Assembly: GCF_901000735.1 (NCBI RefSeq)
Contig: NC_081546.1
Location: 17,917,220-17,981,219 of the forward strand
Origin: Corylus avellana
Taxonomy: Eukaryota; Streptophyta; Magnoliopsida; Fagales; Betulaceae
Length of the DNA: 64,000 bases
Direction: 5' to 3'
Shown here: piece after piece, positions 21,255 through 34,457 of the stretch
How positions within the stretch are numbered: the stretch's first letter is position 1
Layout: each line of letters opens with the position of its first letter
The notes under the pieces: model-generated
What the model was told of the DNA's origin: nothing
Seen by the model: only the letters and a program-made list of their open reading frames with translations
Databases searched by the model: none
Program-made: the position numbers and the translations under genes

Positions 21255-24200
21255 ATGGACGGCTCGGGAGCGATCCTCTGCCAGATCTCTTCCTTCAAGG
21301 ACATGCTTGACCAGGTACAACTCCTTCCCTTCTTCCTCAACCAAACTTCAACCTAGCTAGGGCTCCATCAGCTGCTTCCTCAGCAACCAATATAATCATC
21401 GCCAAAAATTGCTTAAACTTTTAGGTGAATGAAGAAATTGAGGCGAACATTCAGATTACGCGCGAGATTGAATCGGAGATCGTGAAATGCTTGGAGATTG
21501 AGAGCGCTTTGGCTGCGAGGGAGTCGGAGCTAACAAAGACGCTTTACGTTTCGCAGTTTGAAACCAATGGATTGGCCACCGTTACCAGTACGTTCATTAT
21601 TCTTATTATTCCTATTTATTTTTCGTAGTTTTCAGTACAATGCTTAATTGAGGATTCAAGTATCATAGGGAATAGGAACGAAATGAGATTCATGCATTTT
21701 GTTTGCAAGGTATTGGAAATCTGATTTTGGAGAAAATTCAGGAATGCATTCGCCTGAAAAGCCATGCGAGTAATGTAGATTAAGATGAATATGCTGACAT
21801 TTTTTTATTAGGAAATGCTAGGTGTTTTTCTAGTGTTCTCCCGGTGTTCTTCTAACTGTGATGTGACTTTTAAAATTATCGTTGAATTTGAGATTATCAT
21901 TATTGACTTAATCTATTGGTGATTTTAAAAGCCACATTACAATTGGGAGGACACCAGGAGAACACTAAAAGAACACCTAGCATTTCTCATTAGAAGAGCG
22001 GAGTGAGTTTAGGAAATGCCGAATAAGTTTGATAATAATTATTGACCCTCCCCTCATTATGTGGTTTTGGTCGAAGATGTTCTTCCTCTGCTTCCTTTCT
22101 TGATTTGCCCGTGCACATAAATATCAAATTGAGATGACCGTTGAGTCAAGGTTATTACATAATTTTGGTTACTTGGAAGAAGGATAGAGTTTGTATATTG
22201 TTTGTTCACTTTGTTAAATTTGATGACAATCACAAAGAAAAAAAATGATACACCGACTGGTGGCAAGAAGGTCAAGATGATGCTTTATTGACTATGCCAT
22301 GTTATATGGGTGTTTGAGGGTTGATAATCTTGATGAAGGTCAATTCCTTTCAAATTCTTAGATTTAATTTTTGGACTGAATAGAGTAAATTAGATTAACA
22401 AAATAAACAAAAACAGAAAATGAATGTGAAGTCCTCTCTACCTTACGAGAGTGTACTATGTTTCATTTATAGGACAATTACATGATGAGAAGATTATAAC
22501 ACCCTATAAACATTTGAAATACAAGTTATATAATCAACTACAATGGTTTAGATTTTTGTTTTTTGATAAGTAACTACAATGGTTTAGATGGCCTAGGAGA
22601 CTTATCAAACATTAGCTTGAGTTATCCCATGAGAATCGGTCTTCAAGGTTTTCTTATCTAAGTGATCATGTATGTCTTAAGTACGCCCCCTCAATTGTAA
22701 TGGTAAGAGATGAATGTTGAGATTGTCACAAGCAGCAAAAATTGACTGGTAGGCAATGGCTTAGTGAGTGTGTTCACAATCTGATCTTTGTTGGAAATGA
22801 AGCGAACAATTAATGCCTTTGACGACACATGATCATGAACAAAATGAAAATCTAGATATTCTATTTCTATATGCTTGGTATGAGCATGAAATGTGGGATT
22901 CGTAGTGAGATATGTAGCTTCAAGATTATCAAACCATAAGCTGGGCGGTGTTGGAAGGGAAAATTCAAGATCATACAACAATGATTGTATCCAAATAAGA
23001 CCAGCAGTAGAATTAGCTAGCAATCTATACTTAGATCTTGTGCTCGAATGAGGAACAATGGATTGTTTCCGAGAACTCCATGACAGTAAATTATAACCAA
23101 GAAAGACACAAAATCCACTTGTAGACCTACGGTTCTGAAGACACCCCGCCCAGTTGGCATTAGAAAATACTTGCAGGTGAAGAGAGAAACCCTTCGTAGA
23201 AGAAGGCCACGTGATATAGTTCCCTTAAGATACTGTAGTATTCTCTTGACAGCTTGCCAATGAGGAACAAGAGGCTGGTGCATAAATTGGTAAACTTTGT
23301 TCCCCGCAAAAGAGATATTTGGACAAGTGAGGGACACATATTGAAGTCCACCAACAAAGCTTCTATGTAATGTTGGATTGGGTAACACATCTCCAATAGT
23401 GGCCGAAAGTTGAGAAGCTGCTTCCCTGGGTGTGATGGCTGGTTTTGCAAGTGACATATTGCTCCTTTTAAACAAATCAGTAACGTACCAACGGTGAGTA
23501 AGGAAAAGGCCTTCATATACCAGTAAAGCGTCAATGCCAAGAAAGAAATTAATAGGACCAAGGCCTAACAACAAAATGAACTTGTAAAGCACCATGAGTG
23601 AATCAATAGAAAGCTTATTAGGCCCGGTTATAATAATATCATCGACATATATGAGAACAAAAATAACCAACGAAGAAGACCTATAGATGATATCTGACTT
23701 GGATGCAACAATGCTGAGTTCTTGCAGCTGTGTGCTTAGTCTTGAGAATCAAGCCCTAGGGGCTTGTTTCAAACCATATAACACCTTCCGAAGCTTGCAT
23801 ACACGTTGAGGAAACTTAGGATGTTGAAGTCCTGGGGTTTGCTCCATGTAAACTTTCTCACAAAAGAACCCATGAAGGAAAGTTTTTGGAATGTCAATTT
23901 GTCGAAGATGCCAACCAGCTGTGACTGCAATAGATAGGACAGTTAGCACCGCTGTAGGTTTAACAATGGGGCTGAATGTCTCGTCAAAATCCACTCTTTT
24001 CTGTTGATGGAATCCCTTGGCCATTAGACGAGCTTAATACCACTCTATAGAACCATCCGCTTTCCTCTTGATCTTAAACACCTACATGCAGCCAACTATA
24101 TTAATATGAGCATGAGGAGGAATGAGTGCCCGGGTCTGATTATTAATCAGGCATCAAATTCAGTTCGCATGGTTTTCTTTCATTTGGCAACCTGGAAGGT

Positions 24201-27200
24201 AGCAGTGCATGATGTTGGTTCTGAAACACCTGGTGAAGTGGCAGCAGGCAAAGCATGTGGAAGTGGCCATCTTATACTGCCATCAGTGAATTGACTTGGC
24301 TTGAAGACTTGATTTTGAGATCATGTGGGTCATAGGATGAGTGCGAGTGGGCTGAGGTGTAGAAGATACAGCTGGAACCGAGTCTGACCTTGAGGATAAA
24401 GGAGCAGCTGAATCTTGCTGATGTTGGGTATTCTCTGGACAAGCAGCACACAAAGGAGTCCCTATATTTGACACATCAACACTTGTGGGCCGATTAAAAG
24501 TAGATGGCCTGGGAAGTAAATGTGAAGATTGAAGTAACATAGGTGGCAATATATGAGTGGATGGTTGAACATGGGCTGGGACAGTAGGTGACAATGCAAT
24601 ATGAGAGAGGGAATTGGGTTTCATCGAAAACCACATGTTGAGATACATAGAGGCCATCCGTACCAAGGGCAAGGCATTTGTAACCATGGTGAGTCATGCT
24701 ATAGCCCATAAAGACACAAGTAGGGACAACATGCACAACCAAATGTTTTCAAAGAATTGTAGTTAGGCTTTTGCTTAAAAGGACTTCAAATGGTGATTTA
24801 TTGCCAAAAATTGGAGTGGGTAGTCTATTAACAAGGTAGCAAGCGGTTTGAAAAGCCTCGTCTCAATATTTTTGTGGAACCGAGGCTTGGGCTAAAGGGC
24901 CAAGCTCATTTTAACATCTATGCTTTCATTCCACATACCCATTTTGTTGGTGGGTCTGGGGACACGTAATGTAGTGTAAAATTCACTTGGCAGTAAAAAT
25001 TGGGCTTAGGGAACAAAACTCTCCGCACCAATTACTTTGAATTACTTTAAGTTTGGTGGAAAGAAATCTCTGGATATGGGCCTGAAATTTCAGAAAAATA
25101 TTGTTGACATCCGGCTTAGCACATATAGGAGAAATACATGTAAATCTACTGAAGCCATCTACAAAAGACACGTAAAATTGGCATCCATTATTTGATAAAG
25201 TAGGGGAGGCCCCCAAACATAACTAAAAATTAAGTCTAAAGGACTCTTTGACCTAAACGAAGAAGACTTTGAAGTTGACAACTTTTAGGATGCTAACATG
25301 CAGAACATACAACAGAGGCTTTATTGGACATCTTCTGAAGAAGATGAAGAGCGACAGTCCATTGAATGGTTTGAAGAGCTGGATGTCCAAGCCGGCGATG
25401 TCAATCATCAAATGACACTTGCTCATCAAGACATGCCATAGGAGAGGAAGCCGAACGTCTGGAGTTGGATGCCAAAATGTACACATTGTGCTCACTCGGC
25501 CCTTAAAGAAGAGGGGTTCCCGAAATTTGATCCTTCGCAAAAAATATTTCGGGTAAAATTCAAAGAAAATATTATTGTCTTTAGCAAATTGACTCACAGA
25601 TAACAAATTCCTGATTGGTTCAGTGCTTTTCCTGCCGGTTCAAAGCATTTTCCTGCTGGTTCAAAGCATTTTCTTGCTGGCTCAGAGTATATTCCGTCCA
25701 GTTCAGTGAGTTTCAAGCTCGGTTTGTGTTAGTTCAGGTGGTTTATTGCTTGATTGGGCTACATGGAGCAACCATCGGGTTTGTTGCTCAAGGGGAGTAC
25801 TAGAGTAATTTACAAGTTGTCATTATTGTTAGTTTCTCCATCGTTGGTGGTGTTGATGATTAGCTCAAGTGTTTCTTTAATCTCCCTTGAGCTTGAGCCC
25901 AAGTGGTTTTGTATTGGAGCTATTTAGTGGGATGTCGGAAACTCACAAAATGGGGATAGGAGTCATGTGCCTCTCATATTGAGAATCCAACCCTCCACAC
26001 AAAAAGGAGCTATTTAGTTGGATGTCTAAAACTCACAAAATGGGGATAAAGAATCGGGTGACCTCCTATAGTGAGAATTAAACTCTCCACACACGAGGTT
26101 CAAGATGCTGGGAGACTTATTGGAGATTTTGTGTCTGTCCTACAAGAAATCAAGGGGTTCATTAAGAAGATATCATTTGGACACCATAAGTGAAGACAAG
26201 AGAACAACTTGTGGATATCTTGACAAGTGGGGTGTCTAGCAATGTTTTTCATTTAGCCTTATACAAGCTTAAGCATGTGAGACATCTATGACTCAGCTTG
26301 AGGGGGAGTGTTGGAAATGGAAACTATCGAACGATTTGGCCCTCCTTGATTTATGCCTATTATTATTCTGATTTGATCTTATTCTAATATGTCATTATTT
26401 CTTTCCATATCAGTTCGTAGGTCTCTTCTATTGAACCTGTGTAACTGTATGGAAATATCAAGGAATAAGAATACCATACTCCGATTTTCTTTTCTTTTGC
26501 TCCTTCGTTCTTATTCTCTATTTTTTTTACATAGTATCAGAGCCAAAAGTCAAGAGTTCGAACTTTGACTCTATCAATTCATCCCATATTTCAATTAAAT
26601 ATTACACATGTTGGGTCTCACCTATTAAAAGGGAGTTTGAGCCCACGCGTGAGCCCACCTATTAAAAGGAAGAGTGTTAAAGTTTTGGTTAAATGATTAA
26701 ATTTACCTCTTTTTATGAGCTTAAGCTTTTAAGACAAGTGGTGATTTAATAAGAACAAAAAAGTCGATGGAGAAAAATGCGATAAGAACCAACATGAGAT
26801 GTATTCAAACCTAAGTCGTTGCACACACAAATTTGATCCTGCCCAGTGTATTATTTTGTTTGAATGTTGAGGTTGTTCTAGTATGTTGTCAGGTGATTTG
26901 TCGCACCTGACTCTAGATAACAGATGAGGTCAGATGACTGATGTGGAGCACTATAAAAGGCTTGTGGCTTGCTGGACTCTGCACTGTTGTTATCAATCTA
27001 ATAACTTCGATCAAATTGGTGGAAACATATCAAGGCAGTGTGTCCTACCTTTCCATAAACTTGACACACTGAATGAGGTGTAGTATTGTAGGCTGAAGCA
27101 GACCGGTTATTTCACCTCTATTATTCCCATACCCCTGAGCGATTTGCTCCTTGCGATAAATCTGGTCACCACAGTTTGTTCCATTCCCAGATTGTCGTTG

Positions 27201-28596
27201 GGTGGCAATATTGGCAGACAAATCAAGCTGCCTGGAGGTTTGCTCTATGCGCTGCTCATGAGTCAATAGATGCCCATAGAGTTCTTCAAGGGTTGGAGGA
27301 TCAACTTGAGTGACAATTGAGATGACAAATAGATCGTAATCTAATCTGAGTCCGGCGAGTAAAAATGACAACTTTAAAGTTCTTCAGCAGTGAGGCTATT
27401 TGCCAAAGACTTGATTTTGTGAAGATATATTGTGACAGAGGTGCTGCCTTTCTTTGTCGTTGCTAACCGGTGATGAATATGCATCACCCTTGCTCTTGAT
27501 TCAGAGCGGTACATCTTTTCCAGTGCACCGCATATTTCACGGGAAGTGGAGCAACTGATCACTTGAGATAAAACAGTTTTGGAGGGGAGGATATGATAGT
27601 ACTCAAAACTATTTTGATCTTGGACAAGCCATGGCATGAACTTGGGATTGGCAATTGTCGATGATTCATGGTCGGCGCTGTTTGGATTTGCTATAGTTTG
27701 TGGCAGCGGTGGGGTGGAACCATCAACATGACCAAAGATTGTTGTCCTTGAAGGTAAGGCGCCAACTGGGCCTTCCATAATAGATAATTGTCGTGGGTTA
27801 GCTTCATTGTGACCAGATGATGAAGGTTGGTTAATGGTGCGATGCGGAGGGAGAAGAGGTGTTTGGGTTGGCGTTTAAGTTGGTTGAATCATTGTTGGAA
27901 GTGGTGGAAGCCATCAGGACATGCTCTCATACCATAAAAGAAAATAAACAAGACATAAAAATGAATGTAAAATCCTCTCTACCTTATGAGAGTGTACTAT
28001 GTTTCATTTATAGGAGAATTACAAGGTAATAAGATGACAACACTGTATAAACATTTGAAATACAAATTATATTATCTACAATTTAGATGGCCCCGGAGAC
28101 TTATCAACATTAACTTGAGTTATCCCATGAGAATCAGTTTTCAAGGTTTCCTTATCCAAGTGATCATGTATGTCTTAAATAGACTTACATGTCTCCATGT
28201 TTCCTTATCCACGGAGGACAATTGATAAAAAAGTGTTTGGTGTTCATTTTGTTTTGACATTTAAGGCCTTAGTTGTTCTCACTTATGCGTTTTACAATCA
28301 AGGATCTTTTGCATATTGTTCCTTTTCTGCACATCTTTGATGGAGAATAGTCTTTGTCTTGGGCTTCTAATAATGTTTTCTTCTTTACTAAAGATAATTC
28401 AAGGACCTCACTGAATTTCTTGGAGCATGAGTTATGTTGTCTAAGAATGAAGCGGGAACAGATGCTGAAAAGAATAAATGACAAGCGGTATTGAAAAAAG
28501 TCTTTGTAAGTGTAGTGTAGAATATCTACTCTGATTCAGTAGGCTGATTTTACATGTTTGAGATTTTTAAATGCTATATGGGGCAGCCTCAATTTT

Positions 28597-28633
<37 letters not shown>

Positions 28634-31600
28634 GTTTTTGATGAAAGAATTCCTGTTAAAGCTGAAACGAACTTTCTCTATATGTGTTAGGTGATAATAT
28701 AGTTCTTTTTTGCATGGCCATGGGTGTGTTGGGATTTTGTACATCATATGCATAGCGTAATAATCCCATTGATCAACTTCAAGATATTATGGAAAGATCA
28801 TGCTTTAAAAAATTAAAGGCAAGAGAATCCCTTTTACTTGGAAAAAGGGCGACTCATTGTCTATTGGGCAAAATCTTGTTTCTTCTTGCTTCTTGTACAT
28901 GGCTGCCTCTGGGATTTCTAGAGCCTTGAGATCTTCTCTTCAATGACTGAACATGACCAAATAGAGTTGGCTCTCAATAGTATTCAGTATTATACTCAAT
29001 GTTGTGTGTGCATCCAATGCCTACAAGCTCCTCTATTTATAGGCTCTTGAGTGCTTAGAGAGGAGGCATAAAACTAGTCTCCAAACACCACCATAGTGGA
29101 CGGCTCTATCCCTAGCCTCTCCTCTTGGAGAAACACAGCTAGGGCTAGGGTTTTATCCCTAGCCGAAGTTCCCAAAAAAAATTGGTCCCCTATGCTAAGA
29201 TTAACTTGTATCCCAAGCCCAATTCCCACTTACACGTTGCTATGCCAGTGTGTCACACTAATCCATGTTTTAAAATAAAACATAGCTCAAATAAATAAAT
29301 AGAAGCCCATCACTATGGTCAAATTATATTAGCTTGAAGAGAAACCTAAAGGGAAACTAACTCCAATAAGCTTATGACACTTGTCATCTCATGACTTGTA
29401 ATGAGTTACTATTAATTACAAATTGATTCCACTGACCAATTGTAATTGCACTTTAGTTTATATTTTTGATTTGATCAATTAATCTCATAAATTATACTTA
29501 TTTTAACACGTAATCTCTCAATGAAATATTCTGTAGTCGAATTAAAGTCATAATTGACGATCACTTTAATTTACTACATCTTATTCTTGAGTACTCAATT
29601 TAATCACTTAATTATTTCTGTACTAGTAAAATCTCATTTCACCATGCACATAATTATTTTAGTAACTCTTACTAAAATGCTCTGATCAGAGACTGAGAAT
29701 AATTAATTGTATTAAATCTATCTCAAAGGGAAATTTTTTTATCTCTTTGACTTAATTAAAGGATTTGGATTTCTTGTGAATGGTGTTCTTATAATGCTAC
29801 ATATGATCACCCATCGCACTGAGAATTTGACCGCAATAAAGGTTTTACTTTTAAATGCATCAAAGTGACCTTCACTTCACATTTGAGTTCATAATTCTCT
29901 TAGGATTTAGAATTGATATTATAAATAGTAGTGAGTGTACATTATTCTTTTTTTTTATAAGTAATCGATTAATATCAATAAAAGCTAATCAATAAAAGCG
30001 TAAGGCACCCCTAAGTACACAAGAAGTATATAAAAGGAATGACCAATTTCCTAGTAAAGCTTAGAATCTTGGTAAGATTTGGACACCTAACCCTAAAAAA
30101 ACTTTTATTTTTTATTTTTTATAAGTAATGTTGCATATCAAAAGCACAAACGGGTGTAACCTTGGTATACTGGAAGTATAAAAGAGAACGCCAAAGAAAA
30201 AAAAAAAAGGAGAAGTTAAGACTTAAGACCCCTATAAAACCCAAAGAAGCCCTAATCCCGTAAAACAGTCTTGCCTTGAACCCTAATAAAAATTAAACTC
30301 CTAAAACGACTTAGACTGTAATAAGACTCAGGTTATAATGATTTTGATTATTAAGCTTTTAAACTAAATAACTAATAGAACGCACTACTAAAATCCCAAA
30401 GACATTAAAAACCAAATAAGAGCTAATGAAGTAAAAATAAAAACCATGCCCAAACTATATGAAAACTAAAAAAGTACCCTTGACCCCAAAATTAGATAAA
30501 ACTAAATGAAAATAAAATTGACTTCTTGTTGTCTGCATCTTATGTCTATGTTGTGGTACTTTTAAGAATTTGGCATGACATGGACACATGTAACACTTGT
30601 TAAGAATTTGGCAAGACACCGTGATGTGGTCACCAGCATTGTTTAATGTTAAAGAAATCCTGAAATTTGCCTTTGAAGTGTATATTTATAAGTAATTTTA
30701 ACATTTCAAATTTCACAAAATTAGGTAGTGGTTGTATTTTTTCATATCATTGTCCTATACTGCAGAATCATCTTCTTCCAGTTGGAGCTTCTCATAATAT
30801 TTGTTTCATTCTAATCTGTGGAAGTACCAGCAAAATTGGCACTAGAAGCTTCAATCTCTAAGTTTGATTTTAACTGGTATGTAGCTAGCTAGGACACTGA
30901 TGACTGAATGAACTGTTTTGGTACAGGGAAGGATTTACCACACTCTGCCTAGAATTCCAGAGGGACATTGACAAAGGAAAAAATAATGAATTGGAGACAT
31001 TGTTGTCAGAGAAAGAGTTACTTGAAAATGAAACCCATCTCTTGGATAAGAACAATAATGCTTTGAAAAATTCAATGTCGGCATTTGTGGAAGAAATTCT
31101 TGAAGATCTTCATAATTCTAACGCTGGTAATATTAATTGTTATTGCCTTACTACATTCTTATCATTTAAAAGCATATGGACATAAAGTTATTTCTATCAG
31201 TCAAACACTAATTACTGTACACTTCTTATTTCCATTGCCATAATTATTGAATATCTACTTGTATGTGTATTGCTTCTTTGTATATTTATCAAGCAATTGC
31301 TTCTTTTATAATTAAACAAGTATAGTTTTTCTAATAGCATTTTACATCTGTGGTTTCACGGCTGATTCATTCAATGATTTATTAATAAGTTAATTTGTGT
31401 TTGACCGATTTGTAGATTTAGTTAAAAAGATGAAAGGTAAGAATATGCTTCAAGTGCTTTCAGCTTATTCTTTTTATCTCATTTATATAAAGCAGGGATG
31501 AAATCAAATCACAAGCCCTGTAGCTCCTTTGATGTATAAAAGATTGATTTCTTTTTCTTGGACTTTTTAAACAAAAATGTTAGGCGGTTGTAATGACTAT

Positions 31601-34416
31601 CTAGAACTGTACTACTCTTTGACAGCTCTCCTGTCTCTTTTGCTTGGGTACATACTGTTGATTGGTGAGATAATTCATTAAAGCTAAACAGTTCCTTAGG
31701 TTTTTTGAATTTCAAAATTAAGCTACAGAAAGACATAAACCACTGGAATGCAACTTCCTCAAAGATTACCAATCGTGTGGAAATGATAGTTCAGAATAAT
31801 CCAGTATATACATCAAAATAACATTTGGTATCTGCATGCAACTTCTCCTTTGTGGGGAAGGCTTAGTTTGTATATTTTTGTGGAGTTATCAGACAGAAGG
31901 AAAGCGTTTCTGAGATTTTATTAACATCTAAACTGCTGATGGTTCAATATGTCTCGCTTCTGAGGAATAATATTCTTTTAATTTACATAATATATATGGT
32001 AACATGTAGTGAATGTGGCAATGGCTTGGAATGATTAATTATGACTGTAGGCTAGAAGAAGACCATTGTTGTCTCCCTTGAGAAGATGTGTAAAGTTCAA
32101 GTTGGAGGTCTTCACAACGCTGTGGATTATATGCTTAATTAATTTGTCTTTCCTAGACCCTAAAAGTCTTAACCTTTGAAATGCCTGTGTCATAAGATGT
32201 CACGCACGCTTGTTTTTTTTTCTCCTTGGGGTACAGGGTACTGTAATGAGATGGATGGATATAAATGTTGCTAGAAATTTATTTCTAATATTTTTCAAGG
32301 AAATATTTAGATCATGAGTTGCAACAAATGAAATAACTTTTGCACTCTCCGCTAATCTTGCTAGCACACTGTCATTGATTCTGTGATACGTCGCACGTTG
32401 TTGCTAATGCAGCTTTACAACTCGAGATATCGACTGGGAATGAGGAAAATGAGAAATTGGTCAAGGACATAGATGATTTAAGGACAGCCTTACTTTCAAC
32501 AGCCATGATTGATGATGATCATTGGTAAGCTTAACAAATTTTTCATTGAAGATTTTTTCTTTTTTAATACGCTCTTTCCGGCAATTTCTTTTGGTTCTTA
32601 ATATATGACATGCTCCAGTTTGGTCCAGTTTGGTCTGTAGATTTTGAAAAGTTTTGATTTCATTCCTAATTTTTTAATTTTTTAATTGTAGTCTTGTCCA
32701 TCTTATTGTCACAAAAGTTGTGGATGTCACTTGTCTTTACGTTTGCCATATTATCAATTTCTATGATGGTATTGGATAGAAGGAATATATTGGTGACAAT
32801 CAAGGATGAAGTTAGAATTCTTATAAGCGTAAGGACCAAAAGAGTAATTTAACAAACTTTTATTTGAGAAGAATTTGATCTGAAGTAGCACAGCAGAAAG
32901 AACATACATAAATGACCTCAAGATTATAGTTTGTTGCACAAATGCACACACGTTAGATACGTTTACACACACAATATGTGCGTCATGCTTACTTTTATTT
33001 TCTACACATTATTTGTATGAAAAGAAAAGTAAAAGGTGGCCTTGAAACCTTTTATCAATTATATTTAGGAAAACTTACTTAGCACTCAAAATCTTTCATC
33101 ACTTTTTCAATCATATCCTTAAACTTTAAAAAAAATGTCAATTTAGGTATACAATTTTTAAAAGTTTCTAATGTTGACCGTCATGTCAAAATTCAACTTT
33201 AATCCTAACAAGAGAAAGTGAAATCCCCAAAATAACTCCGTCTAAATGTGAGTTATTTTTGTAATTTTATAAACATCTTTGGGGTAATAGGGGGATTTTA
33301 CTTATCGATCATTAGGATTTAACACTAAATTAAATATGAGGGTTGACATTGCAATCTTCTTAAAAATAATAATCTTAAATTGACACTTTCTAAAATTTAA
33401 GGATATGATTACAAAAATGATAAAAGACGAGGAGTAGTAAGTAAAGTTTTTGGGTAAAGTCCACATAACCCCATTAAACTACCGCTCAATTGATAATGTC
33501 GCCTCCAAACTTTCAATTGTGACAATGTCTTCTTTAAACTAACAAAACATTGTCAATGTCCCTCTCAAGACCAACAAAAGATTAAAATGCCCCAATATAT
33601 TTTTTAGGGTTAAATACCTCAGACCCCCCTAGAGTTTGCCAACTTTATTTTTTTTTCCTTGGAGTTTCATTTTTATCACAGGAGGTCCTTGTGATTTTGA
33701 TAATAAACCAAGTTAGTCCTCTGTCAGTTGATCGTTAGTTGACTTAACGGAATTTCACGTGGACCAATCAAATGTTGACACGTGGCACCTATTTAATTTT
33801 TTTTTAAAAAAATAAAAAAAAAAAACAAACGTATTTTCCAAAAAAAAAAAAAAGAAAAAAAAGAAAAGAAAAACAATTCCCTTGGCCATTTCGGGGTGGC
33901 CGAGCCACCCCCTTTGGCCATGGGGTGGCCTGGCCACCCCCATCTGGCTGAATGGGGGTGGCTCGGTGCCCAAGGGGGTGGTGCCCAAGGGGGTGGCCGA
34001 AACCACCCCCAATGGTGGTTGGGGGTGGTTTCGGCCACGCTCCAAGGGGTGGCCCGGAGCCAAGGGGGTGGCTCGGCCACCCCCAATTGTTTTTCTTTTC
34101 TTTTTTGTTTTTTTTGAAAATACTTTTGTTTAATTTTAAAAAAAAATTAAATAGATGCCACGTGTCAACATTTGATTGGTCCACGTGGAATTCCGTTAAG
34201 TCAACTAACGGTCAATTGACGGAGGACTAACGGTCTGATAAAATCCAGGGGACCTCTGTGATAAAAATGGGCTGGGAAAAAAAAAAAATTAATAGGCAGG
34301 AGAGTGCAGAATATTTAACCCGCGACGCAATAGGAATAAAAAATACCACTATAAAGTCATTTTTTTTTTTTAAAAAAACAAAAAAATTAATTTCAGAGAA
34401 CAATAATTTTAAGCAG

Positions 34417-34457
<41 letters not shown>

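Larger units (their letters stand above)
22395..28178 (-). mobile_element. Copia retrotransposon in intron 2, decayed
   Basis: Minus-strand element. Related LTRs lie at 22395-22680 and 27936-28178 (shared cctctctaccttaygagagtg, catttgaaatacaa and tgatcatgtatgtctta). A primer-binding site is at 27923-27934 and a polypurine tract (gagggggcgta on the minus strand) next to the left LTR. Order from right to left is gag, protease, integrase, RT, RNase H, as in copia. Stops and frameshifts disable it, and a plus-strand insertion splits it at about 25615-26751. It sits in the sense-gene intron in antisense orientation. Confidence 0.88.

Noticed and set aside
28730..29950. Full solo LTR in intron 3 of the coiled-coil gene
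   Set aside because: The style fits a copia LTR, but I could not find a matching target duplication or second copy; kept only as a remark.
31415..31435. Candidate 21-base microexon in intron 4
   Set aside because: Has ag and gt borders, but exons 4 and 5 already join in phase (GCT-TTA-CAA); no evidence requires it.
33755..34230. Six overlapping frames of 70-126 codons
   Set aside because: They arise from the repetitive ggggtggc / gccacccc core and A/T runs of a foldback element; Gly/Pro/Trp repeats with no domain.
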